This document shows, in pieces, positions 35,044-43,333 of a stretch of DNA of 64,000 bases. The notes beneath the pieces were generated by a model that searched no databases, was not told the DNA's origin, and was given only the letters and a program-made list of their open reading frames with translations. The position numbers were made by a program, and so were the translations under genes. Origin of the DNA: UMGS1370 sp963557065 (GTDB lineage: Bacteria; Bacillota; Clostridia; Lachnospirales; Lachnospiraceae). The stretch covers positions 124,001 to 188,000 of the forward strand of contig CAUWCT010000001.1 of the NCBI GenBank assembly GCA_963557065.1, read 5' to 3'. The first letter of the stretch is position 1; each line of letters starts with the position of its first letter.

Positions 35044-35871
35044 TTACATATTTCCCATCACTCTGTCTTTAAAAATCGCCAGTGCTTCTCTTACACACTG
35101 GTGGATAAACAATATCGGATCGGAAGGCGCAGCAATCCCTGCCGCATCCCGGATTCCCCATTCCTTGGCAATGGCTTTTGCCCGGAAAATGTGAAAATCA
35201 TTGGTCAAAATCCCTATCTGGGTAGGCTTGTCAGGCGCCATCACAACATTTTCTTTTGTTATTTGTACTTTATCCGCCTTCTTCTCCTGCCTGTCTTTTC
35301 GTTTGGCCCGATCCTCTTCAATCACCAGACGGCTGTAAGCAATGTTTTCCACTGTACTGGTGGAATGAGTCTCTAATAAAATTTTATCCGGAGCAACGCC
35401 GTTATATACCATATAATCCCGCATGGCCTCCGCCTCTGAAACCGGCTCGTCAATCCCTTTTCCGCCGGACAGGACAAAGATTGTCTCCGGATTTTCTTCA
35501 GAATACTGAATAGCCGTATCCAGCCGCTCTTTTAGCGATCTGCTGATTCCGTCTTTTTTTACCCTGGCGCCTAACACAATCACATAATCCAGATTCTGCA
35601 CCGGATTGCCCGCTGCATTTAAAAAAATCAGTCCTTCAATCGTCACAAAAATAACAAGGCAGGCTGCTAAAAATGTAGAAACTGACACCGGCATCCACAA
35701 AGGGATTGTCTTTTTGTGAAGCAGATAATAGTGACTGGCCCAGGACAAAAAGCTGAATAAACCAGTCAGTCCCGCCCACAGCCATACAGTGTTAAATCCA
35801 GAATATAAAAATACCACAATGCCGTAAACTGTGCTTAGCCCGGCCAGAACCGCAAAAATTGCCGTTATCAT
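35044..35871 (-). CDS. YdcF/DUF218 family membrane protein
   Basis: 275 residues from MITAIFAVLAGLSTVYG with GAAGGGAG eight bases upstream. Three membrane helices (about 1-25, 30-53, 58-88) precede a DUF218 domain (YVIVLGARVKKDG...FVLSGGKGIDEP...ETHSTSTVENIAYS). DUF218 proteins (YdcF, SanA, ElyC) have a Rossmann-like fold linked with cell-envelope polysaccharide or vancomycin tolerance; enzyme activity unknown. A longer reading to 35925 would take 18 codons, some from the palindromic element, and lacks a ribosome site. Confidence 0.82.
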   Translation of the reverse strand: MITAIFAVLAGLSTVYGIVVFLYSGFNTVWLWAGLTGLFSFLSWASHYYLLHKKTIPLWMPVSVSTFLAACLVIFVTIEGLIFLNAAGNPVQNLDYVIVLGARVKKDGISRSLKERLDTAIQYSEENPETIFVLSGGKGIDEPVSEAEAMRDYMVYNGVAPDKILLETHSTSTVENIAYSRLVIEEDRAKRKDRQEKKADKVQITKENVVMAPDKPTQIGILTNDFHIFRAKAIAKEWGIRDAAGIAAPSDPILFIHQCVREALAIFKDRVMGNM

Positions 35872-35909
35872 AGGCTGGCTCCCTTCTCTTTCTTTTGATC
35901 CCAATATTT

Positions 35910-36060
35910 GTAACAGTTTGGCCATGCGAAGATTCAGACAGGAAAAAGCGTTGAAAGCTTGTTTTCATAAGAGTTTTCTTGTCTGAATCTTCATAGGATG
36001 GACGTCAAACGCTTCTTGTCCGCCATAGGCGGGCAAGAAGATACATGGCTGAACTATTAC
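35910..36060. mobile_element. MITE-like palindromic element, second good copy
   Basis: 151 bp, inverse orientation to the copy at 30330. Ends GTAACAGTTTGGCCATGC (35910-35927) and CATGGCTGAACTATTAC (to 36060). Flanked by CAATATTT (35902-35909) and CAATATCT (36061-36068), an 8-bp duplication with one mismatch. Hairpin 1 (GAAGATTCAGACA/TGTCTGAATCTTC) and hairpin 2 (CTTCTTGTCCGCC/GGCGGGCAAGAAG) are both intact. It lies between the U32 gene and ydcF. Confidence 0.85.
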
Positions 36061-36096
36061 CAATATCTTTATATGGCGAAGCGCCTCCAAAGAGCC

Positions 36097-37323
36097 TTAC
36101 GGCTCGCGGCGGCGCAAAATGTCATAGGGAGCAGTTTCCTGATCCAAATCCACCCATAAAATTTCCTTGGGATGAGGGGCGCTTTCTCTTGCAGTTCCCT
36201 CCTGATCGTAAATCCCCTGTACTGCGGCAGTTATGTTTCTGCCGTCCGGCTTCATAATCTCAATGATCTCTCCCACAGAAAATTTATTTTTCTGCTCAAT
36301 CCGGCAGCGGCCTGCTGAATCTGTTTCTTCTACGGTTCCCAAATACGTATAATTTTTTACATAGGTGTTGCTGTCATAAATCTGGGCGTTGTCATCCGGC
36401 TTTCCAAAATAAAAGCCTGTGGTAAATTCCCGATAGGTGCATTTGCCAATCTCTTCTTTGTACCACTCCAGTTTTTCTTCATAAAGCTTTGGATCTTTTT
36501 TGTAATCATCAATGGCCAGACGGTACGTTCTTGCCACAGCAGCCACATAGAGGGCTGTTTTCATCCGTCCCTCAATCTTAAAGCTGTCAATACCTGCATC
36601 TATCAGTTCCGGAATATGTTCAATCATACATAGATCTTTAGAATTGAAAATGTAGGTCCCTCTCTCGTTTTCATAGACCGGCATATACTCTCCCGGTCTG
36701 GTTTCCTCTACCACTGCATATTTCCATCGGCATGGATGGGTACATGCCCCCTGATTGGCATCCCGGCCTGTAAAATAATTGCTCAGCAAGCACCGGCCAG
36801 AATAAGACATGCACATGGCTCCATGGATAAAGCTTTCAATCTCCATGTCCTCCGGAATGCGCCTGCGGATCTCCTTAATCTCTGCCAAAGACAGTTCTCT
36901 GGCGGAAACCACCCGTTTTGCTCCCAGTTCGTGCCAGAACAGGTATGTGCCATAATTGGTATTATTGGCCTGGGTGCTGATGTGCAGTTCCATATCCGGC
37001 AAGATCCGTCTGGCAATGGCAAAAACGCCCGGATCAGAAATAATGAGGGCATCCGGGGCAATTTCCTTTAATTCTTTAAAGTATTCTTCTACACCGGACA
37101 AATCCTCATTGTGAGCTAAAATATTGGCAGTGATGTATACCTTTACCCCTCTTTCATGGGCAAATGCGATTCCCTCTCTGATCTCTTCATTGGAAAAATT
37201 TTTGGCCTTGGCCCGAAGTCCGAAGGCTTCTCCCCCGATGTAAACCGCATCTGCTCCGTAGATAACTGCTGTCTTTAATACATCCAGACTCCCTGCCGGA
37301 ATTAATAATTCTGTTTTTCTCAT
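36097..37323 (-). CDS. trhP: U32-family tRNA hydroxylation protein (TrhP-like)
   Basis: 408 residues from MRKTELLIPAGSLDVLKTAV, with AAAGGA at correct spacing. The U32 signature ESFIHGAMCMSYSGRCLLSNY (about 160-180) and downstream cysteines CTHPCRW are present. U32 proteins, formerly called peptidases, include TrhP/RlhA, which with prephenate-derived chemistry make 5-hydroxyuridine at tRNA position 34 or in 23S rRNA. Its position directly behind a TrmR-type methyltransferase, as in Bacillus yrrM-yrrN-yrrO, points to the tRNA wobble pathway. Confidence 0.85.
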   Translation of the reverse strand: MRKTELLIPAGSLDVLKTAVIYGADAVYIGGEAFGLRAKAKNFSNEEIREGIAFAHERGVKVYITANILAHNEDLSGVEEYFKELKEIAPDALIISDPGVFAIARRILPDMELHISTQANNTNYGTYLFWHELGAKRVVSARELSLAEIKEIRRRIPEDMEIESFIHGAMCMSYSGRCLLSNYFTGRDANQGACTHPCRWKYAVVEETRPGEYMPVYENERGTYIFNSKDLCMIEHIPELIDAGIDSFKIEGRMKTALYVAAVARTYRLAIDDYKKDPKLYEEKLEWYKEEIGKCTYREFTTGFYFGKPDDNAQIYDSNTYVKNYTYLGTVEETDSAGRCRIEQKNKFSVGEIIEIMKPDGRNITAAVQGIYDQEGTARESAPHPKEILWVDLDQETAPYDILRRREP

Positions 37324-37332
37324 AGGCATCCT

Positions 37333-37974
37333 TTATCTTTTTATACTGATTGTTACGCCATCGCCTATTGGGACAATGGACGTAAGCAAATCCTCACGAT
37401 GTTTTAGTTCAAACAGGTATTCTCTCATTCTGCTGTGAATGGTCCTGTCTCTTCGCTCAACGGCAAATCTGGATTCCACAATGGTGCCATCCTGAAAAAC
37501 ATTGTCAGAAATCAGCACTCCTCCAACCGGCAAAAGCCGCAGCACATCCGGCAGCCAATGGATATACTGCCCCTTTGCCCCGTCCATGAAAATCAGATCA
37601 TAAGAACCGGTAAGTTCCGGCAGGATCAGGCCAGCGTCTCCCTCCAAAAGAGTAATCCGATCTTCCATCCCTGCCAGACGGAAATTTTCCCTGGCTCTTG
37701 GAATCCTTTTTTCATAGTTTTCAATCGTAGTAATGCGGCAGTCCTCCGGCATAACCTGGGCCATCAAAAGGGCTGAATATCCGATTGCCGTCCCAACTTC
37801 CAAAATAGACTTCGGCGAACAGAGCATTGTCATAACCTGTAAAAACGAGACTGCCTCCGGGCGGATAATGGGAACTCTTTCCGCCCTGGCCTTTCGCGCA
37901 ATCTCATCGCATAATTCTCCCTGGCCCTGTTCCAGCGAAACGATAAAATCCGCAATTCTTTCTTTCTCTGTCAT
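37333..37974 (-). CDS. trmR: TrmR-like tRNA 5-hydroxyuridine methyltransferase
   Basis: 213 residues, an O-methyltransferase (Methyltransf_3) fold: SILEVGTAIGYSALLMA (motif I, about 55-71), ITTIENYEKRI, LIFMDGAKGQYIHWL and LISDNVFQDG, the metal-binding D..D-N pattern of catechol-type O-methyltransferases. In Bacillus the yrrM product TrmR turns ho5U34 into mo5U34, widening wobble decoding. The present gene sits in the same mltG-trmR-trhP order. It overlaps the upstream gene by 4 bp. Confidence 0.87.
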   Translation of the reverse strand: MTEKERIADFIVSLEQGQGELCDEIARKARAERVPIIRPEAVSFLQVMTMLCSPKSILEVGTAIGYSALLMAQVMPEDCRITTIENYEKRIPRARENFRLAGMEDRITLLEGDAGLILPELTGSYDLIFMDGAKGQYIHWLPDVLRLLPVGGVLISDNVFQDGTIVESRFAVERRDRTIHSRMREYLFELKHREDLLTSIVPIGDGVTISIKR

Positions 37975-38363
37975 TCTTCTTCCTCTGACGGGGCAACTGT
38001 ACTGACCATATCCAGAATCTCTCTGGAGGTCATGGATGTATTCAGCGTATAAGTCCCCGGCTGTATCTCATATTCATAAACCATTGCCTGAATAATAAAG
38101 GAATACTGATTGCTAATAAGGCCCTGTTTCTCCAGCTTTTTGCCAACTTCAGAAACGGATGCGCCAGGCTCCAAGGTAATTTCCATGTCTCTTCCAGGCG
38201 CTCCTTCCATAGAAGACGCATAAAAAATCTCATGGCCGAATTCATACCCTTTTGTTGCGCCCTCATAGAGCAAAAGAATTGCAACTGCATAGATAATCAG
38301 CCGGAATGAAATCCCGATAATGGTTCCTGTTACCCTGTTAATATCTTTTGTCGTCTCGCTCAT
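37971..38363 (-). CDS. Short MltG/YceG-like membrane protein
   Basis: 130 residues. One membrane helix (IIGISFRLIIYAVAILLLYEG, about 16-36) then an extracytoplasmic ~85-residue domain ITLEPGASVSEVGKKLEKQGLISNQYSF, which matches the LysM-like N-terminal domain of MltG. The catalytic transglycosylase domain of MltG (a further ~200 residues with a conserved Glu) is absent. It occupies the mltG position of the Firmicutes operon, so it is a reduced relative that may bind peptidoglycan without cutting it. Confidence 0.75.
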   Translation of the reverse strand: MSETTKDINRVTGTIIGISFRLIIYAVAILLLYEGATKGYEFGHEIFYASSMEGAPGRDMEITLEPGASVSEVGKKLEKQGLISNQYSFIIQAMVYEYEIQPGTYTLNTSMTSREILDMVSTVAPSEEEE

Positions 38364-38381
38364 AATCCATTCCTCTTTATT

Positions 38382-40280
38382 TTATACTTCCATGATAATG
38401 GGCAAAATCATAGGACTTCTCTTCATCCTCTTCCACAGAAAATCACTTAAGCAGTCCCGGATAATGGTTTTAATCTTGCCCCAGTCTGCAATATGGTGAT
38501 TTAAGCAGTCTGCCACCGCCTCGTCCACCACAGTCTGAGCTTCTTCCAGCAAGTCTTCTGACTCCCGGACATAGACAAATCCCCTGGATACGATATCAGG
38601 CCCTGCTAACAGCTGGTTGCTGTGCTTTTCCAGCGTCAGGACTACGACAATAATGCCGTTCTGCGCCAGATTCTGTCTGTCACGAAGCACAATATTGCCA
38701 ACATCTCCTACTCCCAGTCCGTCTACCAGGATTCCTCCTGCCGGCACATGATCCACTACATTGCAGCTTTCTTCATTTAATTCCAGCACATCGCCGGAAT
38801 TAAGCATAATCACATTTTCTTTTGGAATACCTACAGATTCCGCAAGACTTCCCTGGGCCATACGATGGCGGTACTCACCATGAATCGGAATGGAATACGT
38901 CGGATGAATCAGGGAATACAAAAGCTTAATCTCTTCCTGGCAGGCATGTCCGGATACATGGGTATCCTGAAAAATCACCTCGGCTCCCTTCATGGAAAGT
39001 TCGTTGATTACTTTGGATACTGCCTTCTCATTGCCCGGAATGGGGGTAGAACTTAGGATAACCACATCTCCCGGCATAATGGACACCTTGCGGTGAAGGG
39101 AAGACGCCATCCTGGACAAAGCGGCCATAGACTCTCCCTGACTGCCGGTAGTAATCAGGACCGTCTGCTCCTCCGGATAATTTTTCAACTGCTCAATATC
39201 AATTAATGTGCCGTCCGGAATGTTAATATATCCCAGTTCGCTGGCTGTTGTAATCACATTGACCATACTCCGCCCTTCAATCACCACTTTTCGGTTGTAC
39301 TTATTGGCAGAGTTGATAATCTGCTGCACCCTGTCCACATTGGAAGCAAAGGTAGCCACAATAATACGGTTTGATGTATGATCCGAAAAAATAGAATCAA
39401 ACGTCTTTCCCACTGTCCGTTCAGACATGGTAAATCCGGGGCGGATAGCATTGGTACTGTCGCACATTAAAGCCAGCACGCCCTTTTTGCCAAGTTCTGC
39501 TAAACGCTGTAAATCAATGGAATCGCCAAATACCGGCGTATAATCGATTTTAAAGTCTCCAGTATGCAGAATCACACCTGCAGGAGAGAAAATCGCCAGA
39601 GCCGACGCATCGGCAATGCTGTGGTTGGTTTTAATAAATTCCACGCGAAAACATCCAAGCGTTACTGACTGCCCATGCTTCATCACCTTGCGCTTTACAT
39701 TTTTCAGCATACCATGTTCTTTCAGCTTGTTGTCGATCAGCCCGATGGTCAGCTTAGTCCCGTAAACCGGGACGTTAATCTGTTTTAAGATATAAGGCAG
39801 AGCGCCAATGTGATCCTCATGTCCATGGGTAATCACAAACCCTTTTACCTTGTCAATATTCTGTGCCAGATAGGTAACATCCGGGATAACCAGATCGATT
39901 CCCAGCATATCATCGCTTGGAAATGCCAGTCCGCAGTCCACAATAATAATGCTGTCGCCGCATTCAAACGCTGTAATATTCATACCAATCTGCTCTAAGC
40001 CGCCCAGGGGAATAATCTTTACTTTCGACGCAGATTTTTCTTCTCCTGCTCCGGCTCTCTTTACGCGGCTTACAGGTCTTCTGCCTGTGCGGGGAAGTCT
40101 CGCTCCTTCTGTCACTGTCATTCTGGCATTTCTGTCTTCCCTTACTCCCCTCTCCTCTTTTGCGGTGCGGCTCTCATTTGCCGGTCGGGCAGCACGATAA
40201 TTTCTCGTCCTTTTCACTGTTCTGGGAGCCTTTATTTCATCTTTCGCATACTCCGCATTTGATGTCTGTTCTGTTTTCAA
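38382..40280 (-). CDS. rnj: Ribonuclease J
   Basis: 632 residues. The beta-lactamase/beta-CASP core begins at KVKIIPLGGLEQIGMN (about 86) and has the zinc motif THGHEDHIGALP (about 150-161), later SGHACQEE and the C-terminal HGEYRH region. It is a 5'-3' exo/endonuclease for mRNA decay and rRNA maturation. The first ~85 residues form an Arg/Lys/Thr/Ala-rich disordered extension absent in Bacillus RNase J1 (555 aa), which may bind RNA or the degradosome. The C-terminal domain is shortened. Confidence 0.93.
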   Translation of the reverse strand: MKTEQTSNAEYAKDEIKAPRTVKRTRNYRAARPANESRTAKEERGVREDRNARMTVTEGARLPRTGRRPVSRVKRAGAGEEKSASKVKIIPLGGLEQIGMNITAFECGDSIIIVDCGLAFPSDDMLGIDLVIPDVTYLAQNIDKVKGFVITHGHEDHIGALPYILKQINVPVYGTKLTIGLIDNKLKEHGMLKNVKRKVMKHGQSVTLGCFRVEFIKTNHSIADASALAIFSPAGVILHTGDFKIDYTPVFGDSIDLQRLAELGKKGVLALMCDSTNAIRPGFTMSERTVGKTFDSIFSDHTSNRIIVATFASNVDRVQQIINSANKYNRKVVIEGRSMVNVITTASELGYINIPDGTLIDIEQLKNYPEEQTVLITTGSQGESMAALSRMASSLHRKVSIMPGDVVILSSTPIPGNEKAVSKVINELSMKGAEVIFQDTHVSGHACQEEIKLLYSLIHPTYSIPIHGEYRHRMAQGSLAESVGIPKENVIMLNSGDVLELNEESCNVVDHVPAGGILVDGLGVGDVGNIVLRDRQNLAQNGIIVVVLTLEKHSNQLLAGPDIVSRGFVYVRESEDLLEEAQTVVDEAVADCLNHHIADWGKIKTIIRDCLSDFLWKRMKRSPMILPIIMEV

Positions 40281-40300
40281 TCATTTACCTCCTTTAAAGC

Positions 40301-40576
40301 CTATGGCTCTATCTCTATATCCATATCTGATACTAATTCCGAAAAAATCCGGTACAGATAATCCAGTTCTCCATCCTCTTCTACAAACTCATAAACTGCC
40401 TCTGAATCTTCGGGACGTGAAATATCCTTTAAAATGTAGCATTCTCCGTCCTCTTCCTCTTCTTTATCCGTCACAAGAAGATAATTTTTCCCATTGATTC
40501 GGGTCTCTTCCAACACAAAAAAATCCACCATGCTTCCGTCATCGGTCAGCATGGAAATCATTCCGTCTTTATTCAT
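40301..40576 (-). CDS. DUF1292 family protein (YrzB-like)
   Basis: 91 residues, very acidic; starts MNKDGMISMLTDDGSMVDFFVLEETRINGKNYLLV, the DUF1292 pattern. Function unknown. The ireB-ruvX-yrzB order is conserved through Firmicutes. It overlaps the end of ruvX by 8 bp, indicating coupling. Confidence 0.85.
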   Translation of the reverse strand: MNKDGMISMLTDDGSMVDFFVLEETRINGKNYLLVTDKEEEEDGECYILKDISRPEDSEAVYEFVEEDGELDYLYRIFSELVSDMDIEIEP

Positions 40577-41045
40577 ATTCTCTCTCCTGCCTTTGATCTG
40601 GGGCGCTTTCCCTGCCGGCTGCGCCGGAATCTAAATAGTTTTGAAGAATAAATACCGCAGCAATCTTGTCAATCACTGCCTTCCGCTTTTCCCTGCGCAC
40701 TTTACTTTCCATCAACACCCGCTCTGCTGATACAGTGCTTAAACGCTCGTCCCAAAATACTACCGGAATCCCTGTTCGCCTTTCCACCATGGCAGCAAAT
40801 TCTTCTGTCTTTTTAACACGCTCTCCGGCAGAGTTATCCATATTTTTGGGATAGCCAAGCACAATACGGGTAATGCTGTATTCCTTTGACAACTCTTCAA
40901 TCCTGGCAAGAGTGCGACGCAGCTTTCCTTCCTCATTGCGGGTAATGGTCTCAATCCCCTGGGCTGTAATCCCCAGACTGTCGCTGACTGCCACTCCTAC
41001 TGTTTTCGATCCGTAGTCCAATCCCATAATTCTTGTCATATTCAT
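40569..41045 (-). CDS. ruvX: Putative pre-16S rRNA nuclease / Holliday junction resolvase-like RuvX (YqgF)
   Basis: 158 residues from the ATG at 41045 (AGGAG upstream; an ATG two codons on is possible). RNase H-like fold: MGLDYGSKTVGVAVSD (first Asp), IVLGYPKNMDNSAGER, VVFWDERLSTVSAERVL and a final acid near VIDKIAAVFILQNYLD. It processes the 5' end of 16S rRNA in E. coli; resolvase activity is debated. The middle gene of the ireB-ruvX-DUF1292 set. Confidence 0.9.
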   Translation of the reverse strand: MNMTRIMGLDYGSKTVGVAVSDSLGITAQGIETITRNEEGKLRRTLARIEELSKEYSITRIVLGYPKNMDNSAGERVKKTEEFAAMVERRTGIPVVFWDERLSTVSAERVLMESKVRREKRKAVIDKIAAVFILQNYLDSGAAGRESAPDQRQEREYE

Positions 41046-41196
41046 ATTGTATTCTCTCCTGACAGACAAAATACCAAATATAAGCAACAAAAGTAGTCGG
41101 CTCATCACCAACTATTTTGCAGCGCTATATCCGGACGCGGCAAAGGACTGTCTCCTTTGTGCGCGCCATCCTGTCTCACCTGTCATCTAAGCCATA

Positions 41197-41457
41197 TCAG
41201 CTGAGTTTCGTCTCAATGTAAACCGCCATCAGTTCTTCCAGAATCTCATCACGTTCTACCTTCATAATCAAACTTCTGGCGCCCTTATGGCTGGTAATAT
41301 AAGTCGGGTCTCCTGACATAATATAACCGACTATCTGATTGACAGGGTTGTACCCCTTTTCGGTGAGGGCAATATACACGTCTTTTAAGACTCTGCTTAC
41401 TTCTACCGGAGTCTCCTGAATTGCTTTAAAATATTGAGTATTTTGAATATCGCCCAT
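41197..41457 (-). CDS. ireB: IreB family regulatory phosphoprotein
   Basis: 86 residues from MGDIQNTQYFKAIQETPVEVSRVLKDVY (AAGGA ten bases ahead). The whole protein matches the DUF965/IreB family, whose Enterococcus member is phosphorylated on N-terminal threonines by the PASTA kinase IreK and tunes cephalosporin tolerance. A threonine (T7) is present near the start. A gap of 150 bp before ruvX includes CAAAGGA-CTGTC-TCCTTTG, a small hairpin. Confidence 0.88.
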   Translation of the reverse strand: MGDIQNTQYFKAIQETPVEVSRVLKDVYIALTEKGYNPVNQIVGYIMSGDPTYITSHKGARSLIMKVERDEILEELMAVYIETKLS

Positions 41458-41522
41458 TTTTATCACGTCCTTAATCACTATTCTTCTATATTCTAAACCA
41501 AAACTTGTGTTTCGGCAAGTCT

Positions 41523-42875
41523 TTATTTTCTTAACTTTTCCTGAAGCAGCACCACTTCATTATCCAGCATGGAGACTGCTGTTCCTGAAATAAATATTCC
41601 CTTTACTGCCCTGCCTTCTTTCTCCAGTTCTTCTTTCGGCACTGCCATCCGCACATATTCCGGCGTATGTCCGGTATAGTATTGTCTGCCTTCCAGTGTA
41701 ACCTCATCCTCTAATAATATACAGCATTCTTTTCCCAAAAAGCTTTCGCGGTAGCGAAGAGACATCGTGCGCTCCAAATCAAGGAGAATGCTGCTTCTTT
41801 GAGATTTCACCTCTTCCGGCACCTGGTCAGGCATTTTGTCTGCCTTTGTGCCTTCTCTCCTGGAATATTTAAAGATATGCATTTCATAAAAATCTGCTTT
41901 TTCCAAAAACTTTCTGGTCTCGTCAAATTCTTCTTCTGTCTCTCCCGGAAATCCCACAATCACATCTGTGGTAATCGCCGGATTGTCAAAGGCGCGGCGC
42001 AGACGGCGGCATCCTTCCAGATACTCTTCTGGTGTGTAATGGCGGTTCATCCTCTTTAACGTCTCTTCCGATCCGCTCTGGAGGGAAAGATGGAAATGAG
42101 GGCAAACCTTTGGCATAGAAGAAAGTTCTTTTGCAAACTCTTCTGTCACGATACGAGGTTCCAGAGAACCCAGGCGGATTCTCTCTACACCGCCAATCTC
42201 GTGAACACTCCGAATCAGATCAATCAGCCCAATGGCCTCCCCTTCCGGAAAATCTTTTCCATAAGAACTTAAGTGAATGCCGGTGAGAACTATCTCCTTA
42301 TATCCTTTTTCTACCAGACAGCGGACTTCCTCTACCACTTCTTCTGGTCTGCGGCTGCGGATACGGCCTCTGGTATAGGGAATAATGCAGTAGCTGCAAA
42401 ACTGGTTGCAGCCGTCCTGAACCTTTAAAAAGGCCCTGGTATGATCGGCTATTTTCCGAATGTGGAGATCCTCATATTCTTTTGTTTTGGAAATATCAAT
42501 CACATAGGATCTGGACGCTTTCCCGTTTCTGGAAGTCAGATAGCCGTCCAGTATTGCAGGCAGATCTTTCTTTTTATTATTGCCCACAATCAGATCTACA
42601 GAAGCATCTTTTTTTAAATGTTCTTCTGCGGACTGGGCATAGCATCCTGCCGCAACGACAATGCTGTCCGGATTCTGTTTTTTGGCCCGGTGAAGCATCT
42701 GTCTGGACTTTTTGTCTGCAATATTGGTTACCGAACAGGTGTTGATAATATAGACGTCCGCCTTCTGGCTAAAATCTACAATCCGGTATCCGGCTGTTTC
42801 TAAAAGCTGCTGCATGGCCTCTGTCTCATAGGCATTGACTTTACATCCTAAGTTGTGTAATGCTGCTGTCTTCAT
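41523..42875 (-). CDS. mtaB: tRNA t6A37 methylthiotransferase MtaB
   Basis: 450 residues. The UPF0004 domain has MKTAALHNLGCKVNAYE, INTCSVTN and VAAGCYAQ, supplying the three cysteines of the auxiliary 4Fe-4S cluster. The radical-SAM triad is GCNQFCSYCIIPYTRGRIRSR (about 155-175), and a TRAM domain ends the chain. The start LHNLGCKVN and gene neighbours (prmA, rsmE nearby) fit MtaB, which converts t6A37 to ms2t6A37, rather than MiaB or RimO. Confidence 0.92.
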   Translation of the reverse strand: MKTAALHNLGCKVNAYETEAMQQLLETAGYRIVDFSQKADVYIINTCSVTNIADKKSRQMLHRAKKQNPDSIVVAAGCYAQSAEEHLKKDASVDLIVGNNKKKDLPAILDGYLTSRNGKASRSYVIDISKTKEYEDLHIRKIADHTRAFLKVQDGCNQFCSYCIIPYTRGRIRSRRPEEVVEEVRCLVEKGYKEIVLTGIHLSSYGKDFPEGEAIGLIDLIRSVHEIGGVERIRLGSLEPRIVTEEFAKELSSMPKVCPHFHLSLQSGSEETLKRMNRHYTPEEYLEGCRRLRRAFDNPAITTDVIVGFPGETEEEFDETRKFLEKADFYEMHIFKYSRREGTKADKMPDQVPEEVKSQRSSILLDLERTMSLRYRESFLGKECCILLEDEVTLEGRQYYTGHTPEYVRMAVPKEELEKEGRAVKGIFISGTAVSMLDNEVVLLQEKLRK

Positions 42876-43005
42876 AAAAGGACTCCTGTGTTGTTTTCAT
42901 GTAAACTTTCTATTGACTTTTGTCTGGTATCTTTGTAGTATAATAGTAAGGTTCTAATTATTTTAATAATTCCTATAATACATAGATGCAAGGAGGATTC
43001 TTCCA

Positions 43006-43239
43006 ATGAGAACTGTTCACATTTCTTTAAATTCCATCGATAAGGTAAAATCTTTTGTCAACGATTTAGCAAAGTTTGACGCTGATTTTGATTTGGTTTC
43101 CGGCAGATATATTATTGACGCTAAATCCATTATGGGTATCTTCAGTCTGGATCTTTCCAAACCAATCGACTTAAATATCCATACAGAAAACAATATCGAG
43201 GAGATTTTAAATACTCTTTCTCCTTATACCATTGATTAA
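43006..43239 (+). CDS. HPr/Crh-like protein lacking the phospho-histidine
   Basis: 77 residues with AGGAGG upstream and a TATAAT box at about 42938-42943. DAKSIMGIFSLDLSKP (38-53) aligns with the Ser46 region of HPr, Ser41 being the HprK/P target. The active-site segment of HPr, G-[IL]-H-A-R-P, is replaced by NSIDKVKS: no histidine is present. Crh of Bacillus likewise lacks His15 and works only through Ser46 with CcpA. A regulatory rather than sugar-phosphotransfer role is therefore likely. Monocistronic, with its own terminator. Confidence 0.82.
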   Translation: MRTVHISLNSIDKVKSFVNDLAKFDADFDLVSGRYIIDAKSIMGIFSLDLSKPIDLNIHTENNIEEILNTLSPYTID

Positions 43240-43255
43240 TCTCGTCTGCAAGTAC

Positions 43256-43289
43256 AAGGGGCTGCCGTTTATACGGCGGCCCCTTTTGT
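43256..43289 (+). terminator. Intrinsic terminator of the HPr-like gene
   Basis: AAGGGGCTGCCGT-TTAT-ACGGCGGCCCCTT followed by TTGTC; a 13-bp stem with one mismatch. On the other strand it could end the thiI transcript. Confidence 0.8.
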
Positions 43290-43333
43290 CTAGTACAGCA
43301 AAAACTTAGTTTTCGTTATACTGGTGCACTGGT

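Noticed and set aside
35872..35925. 18 extra N-terminal codons of the YdcF-like protein
   Set aside because: Partly encoded by the terminal repeat of the element; the ribosome site lies before the ATG at 35871.
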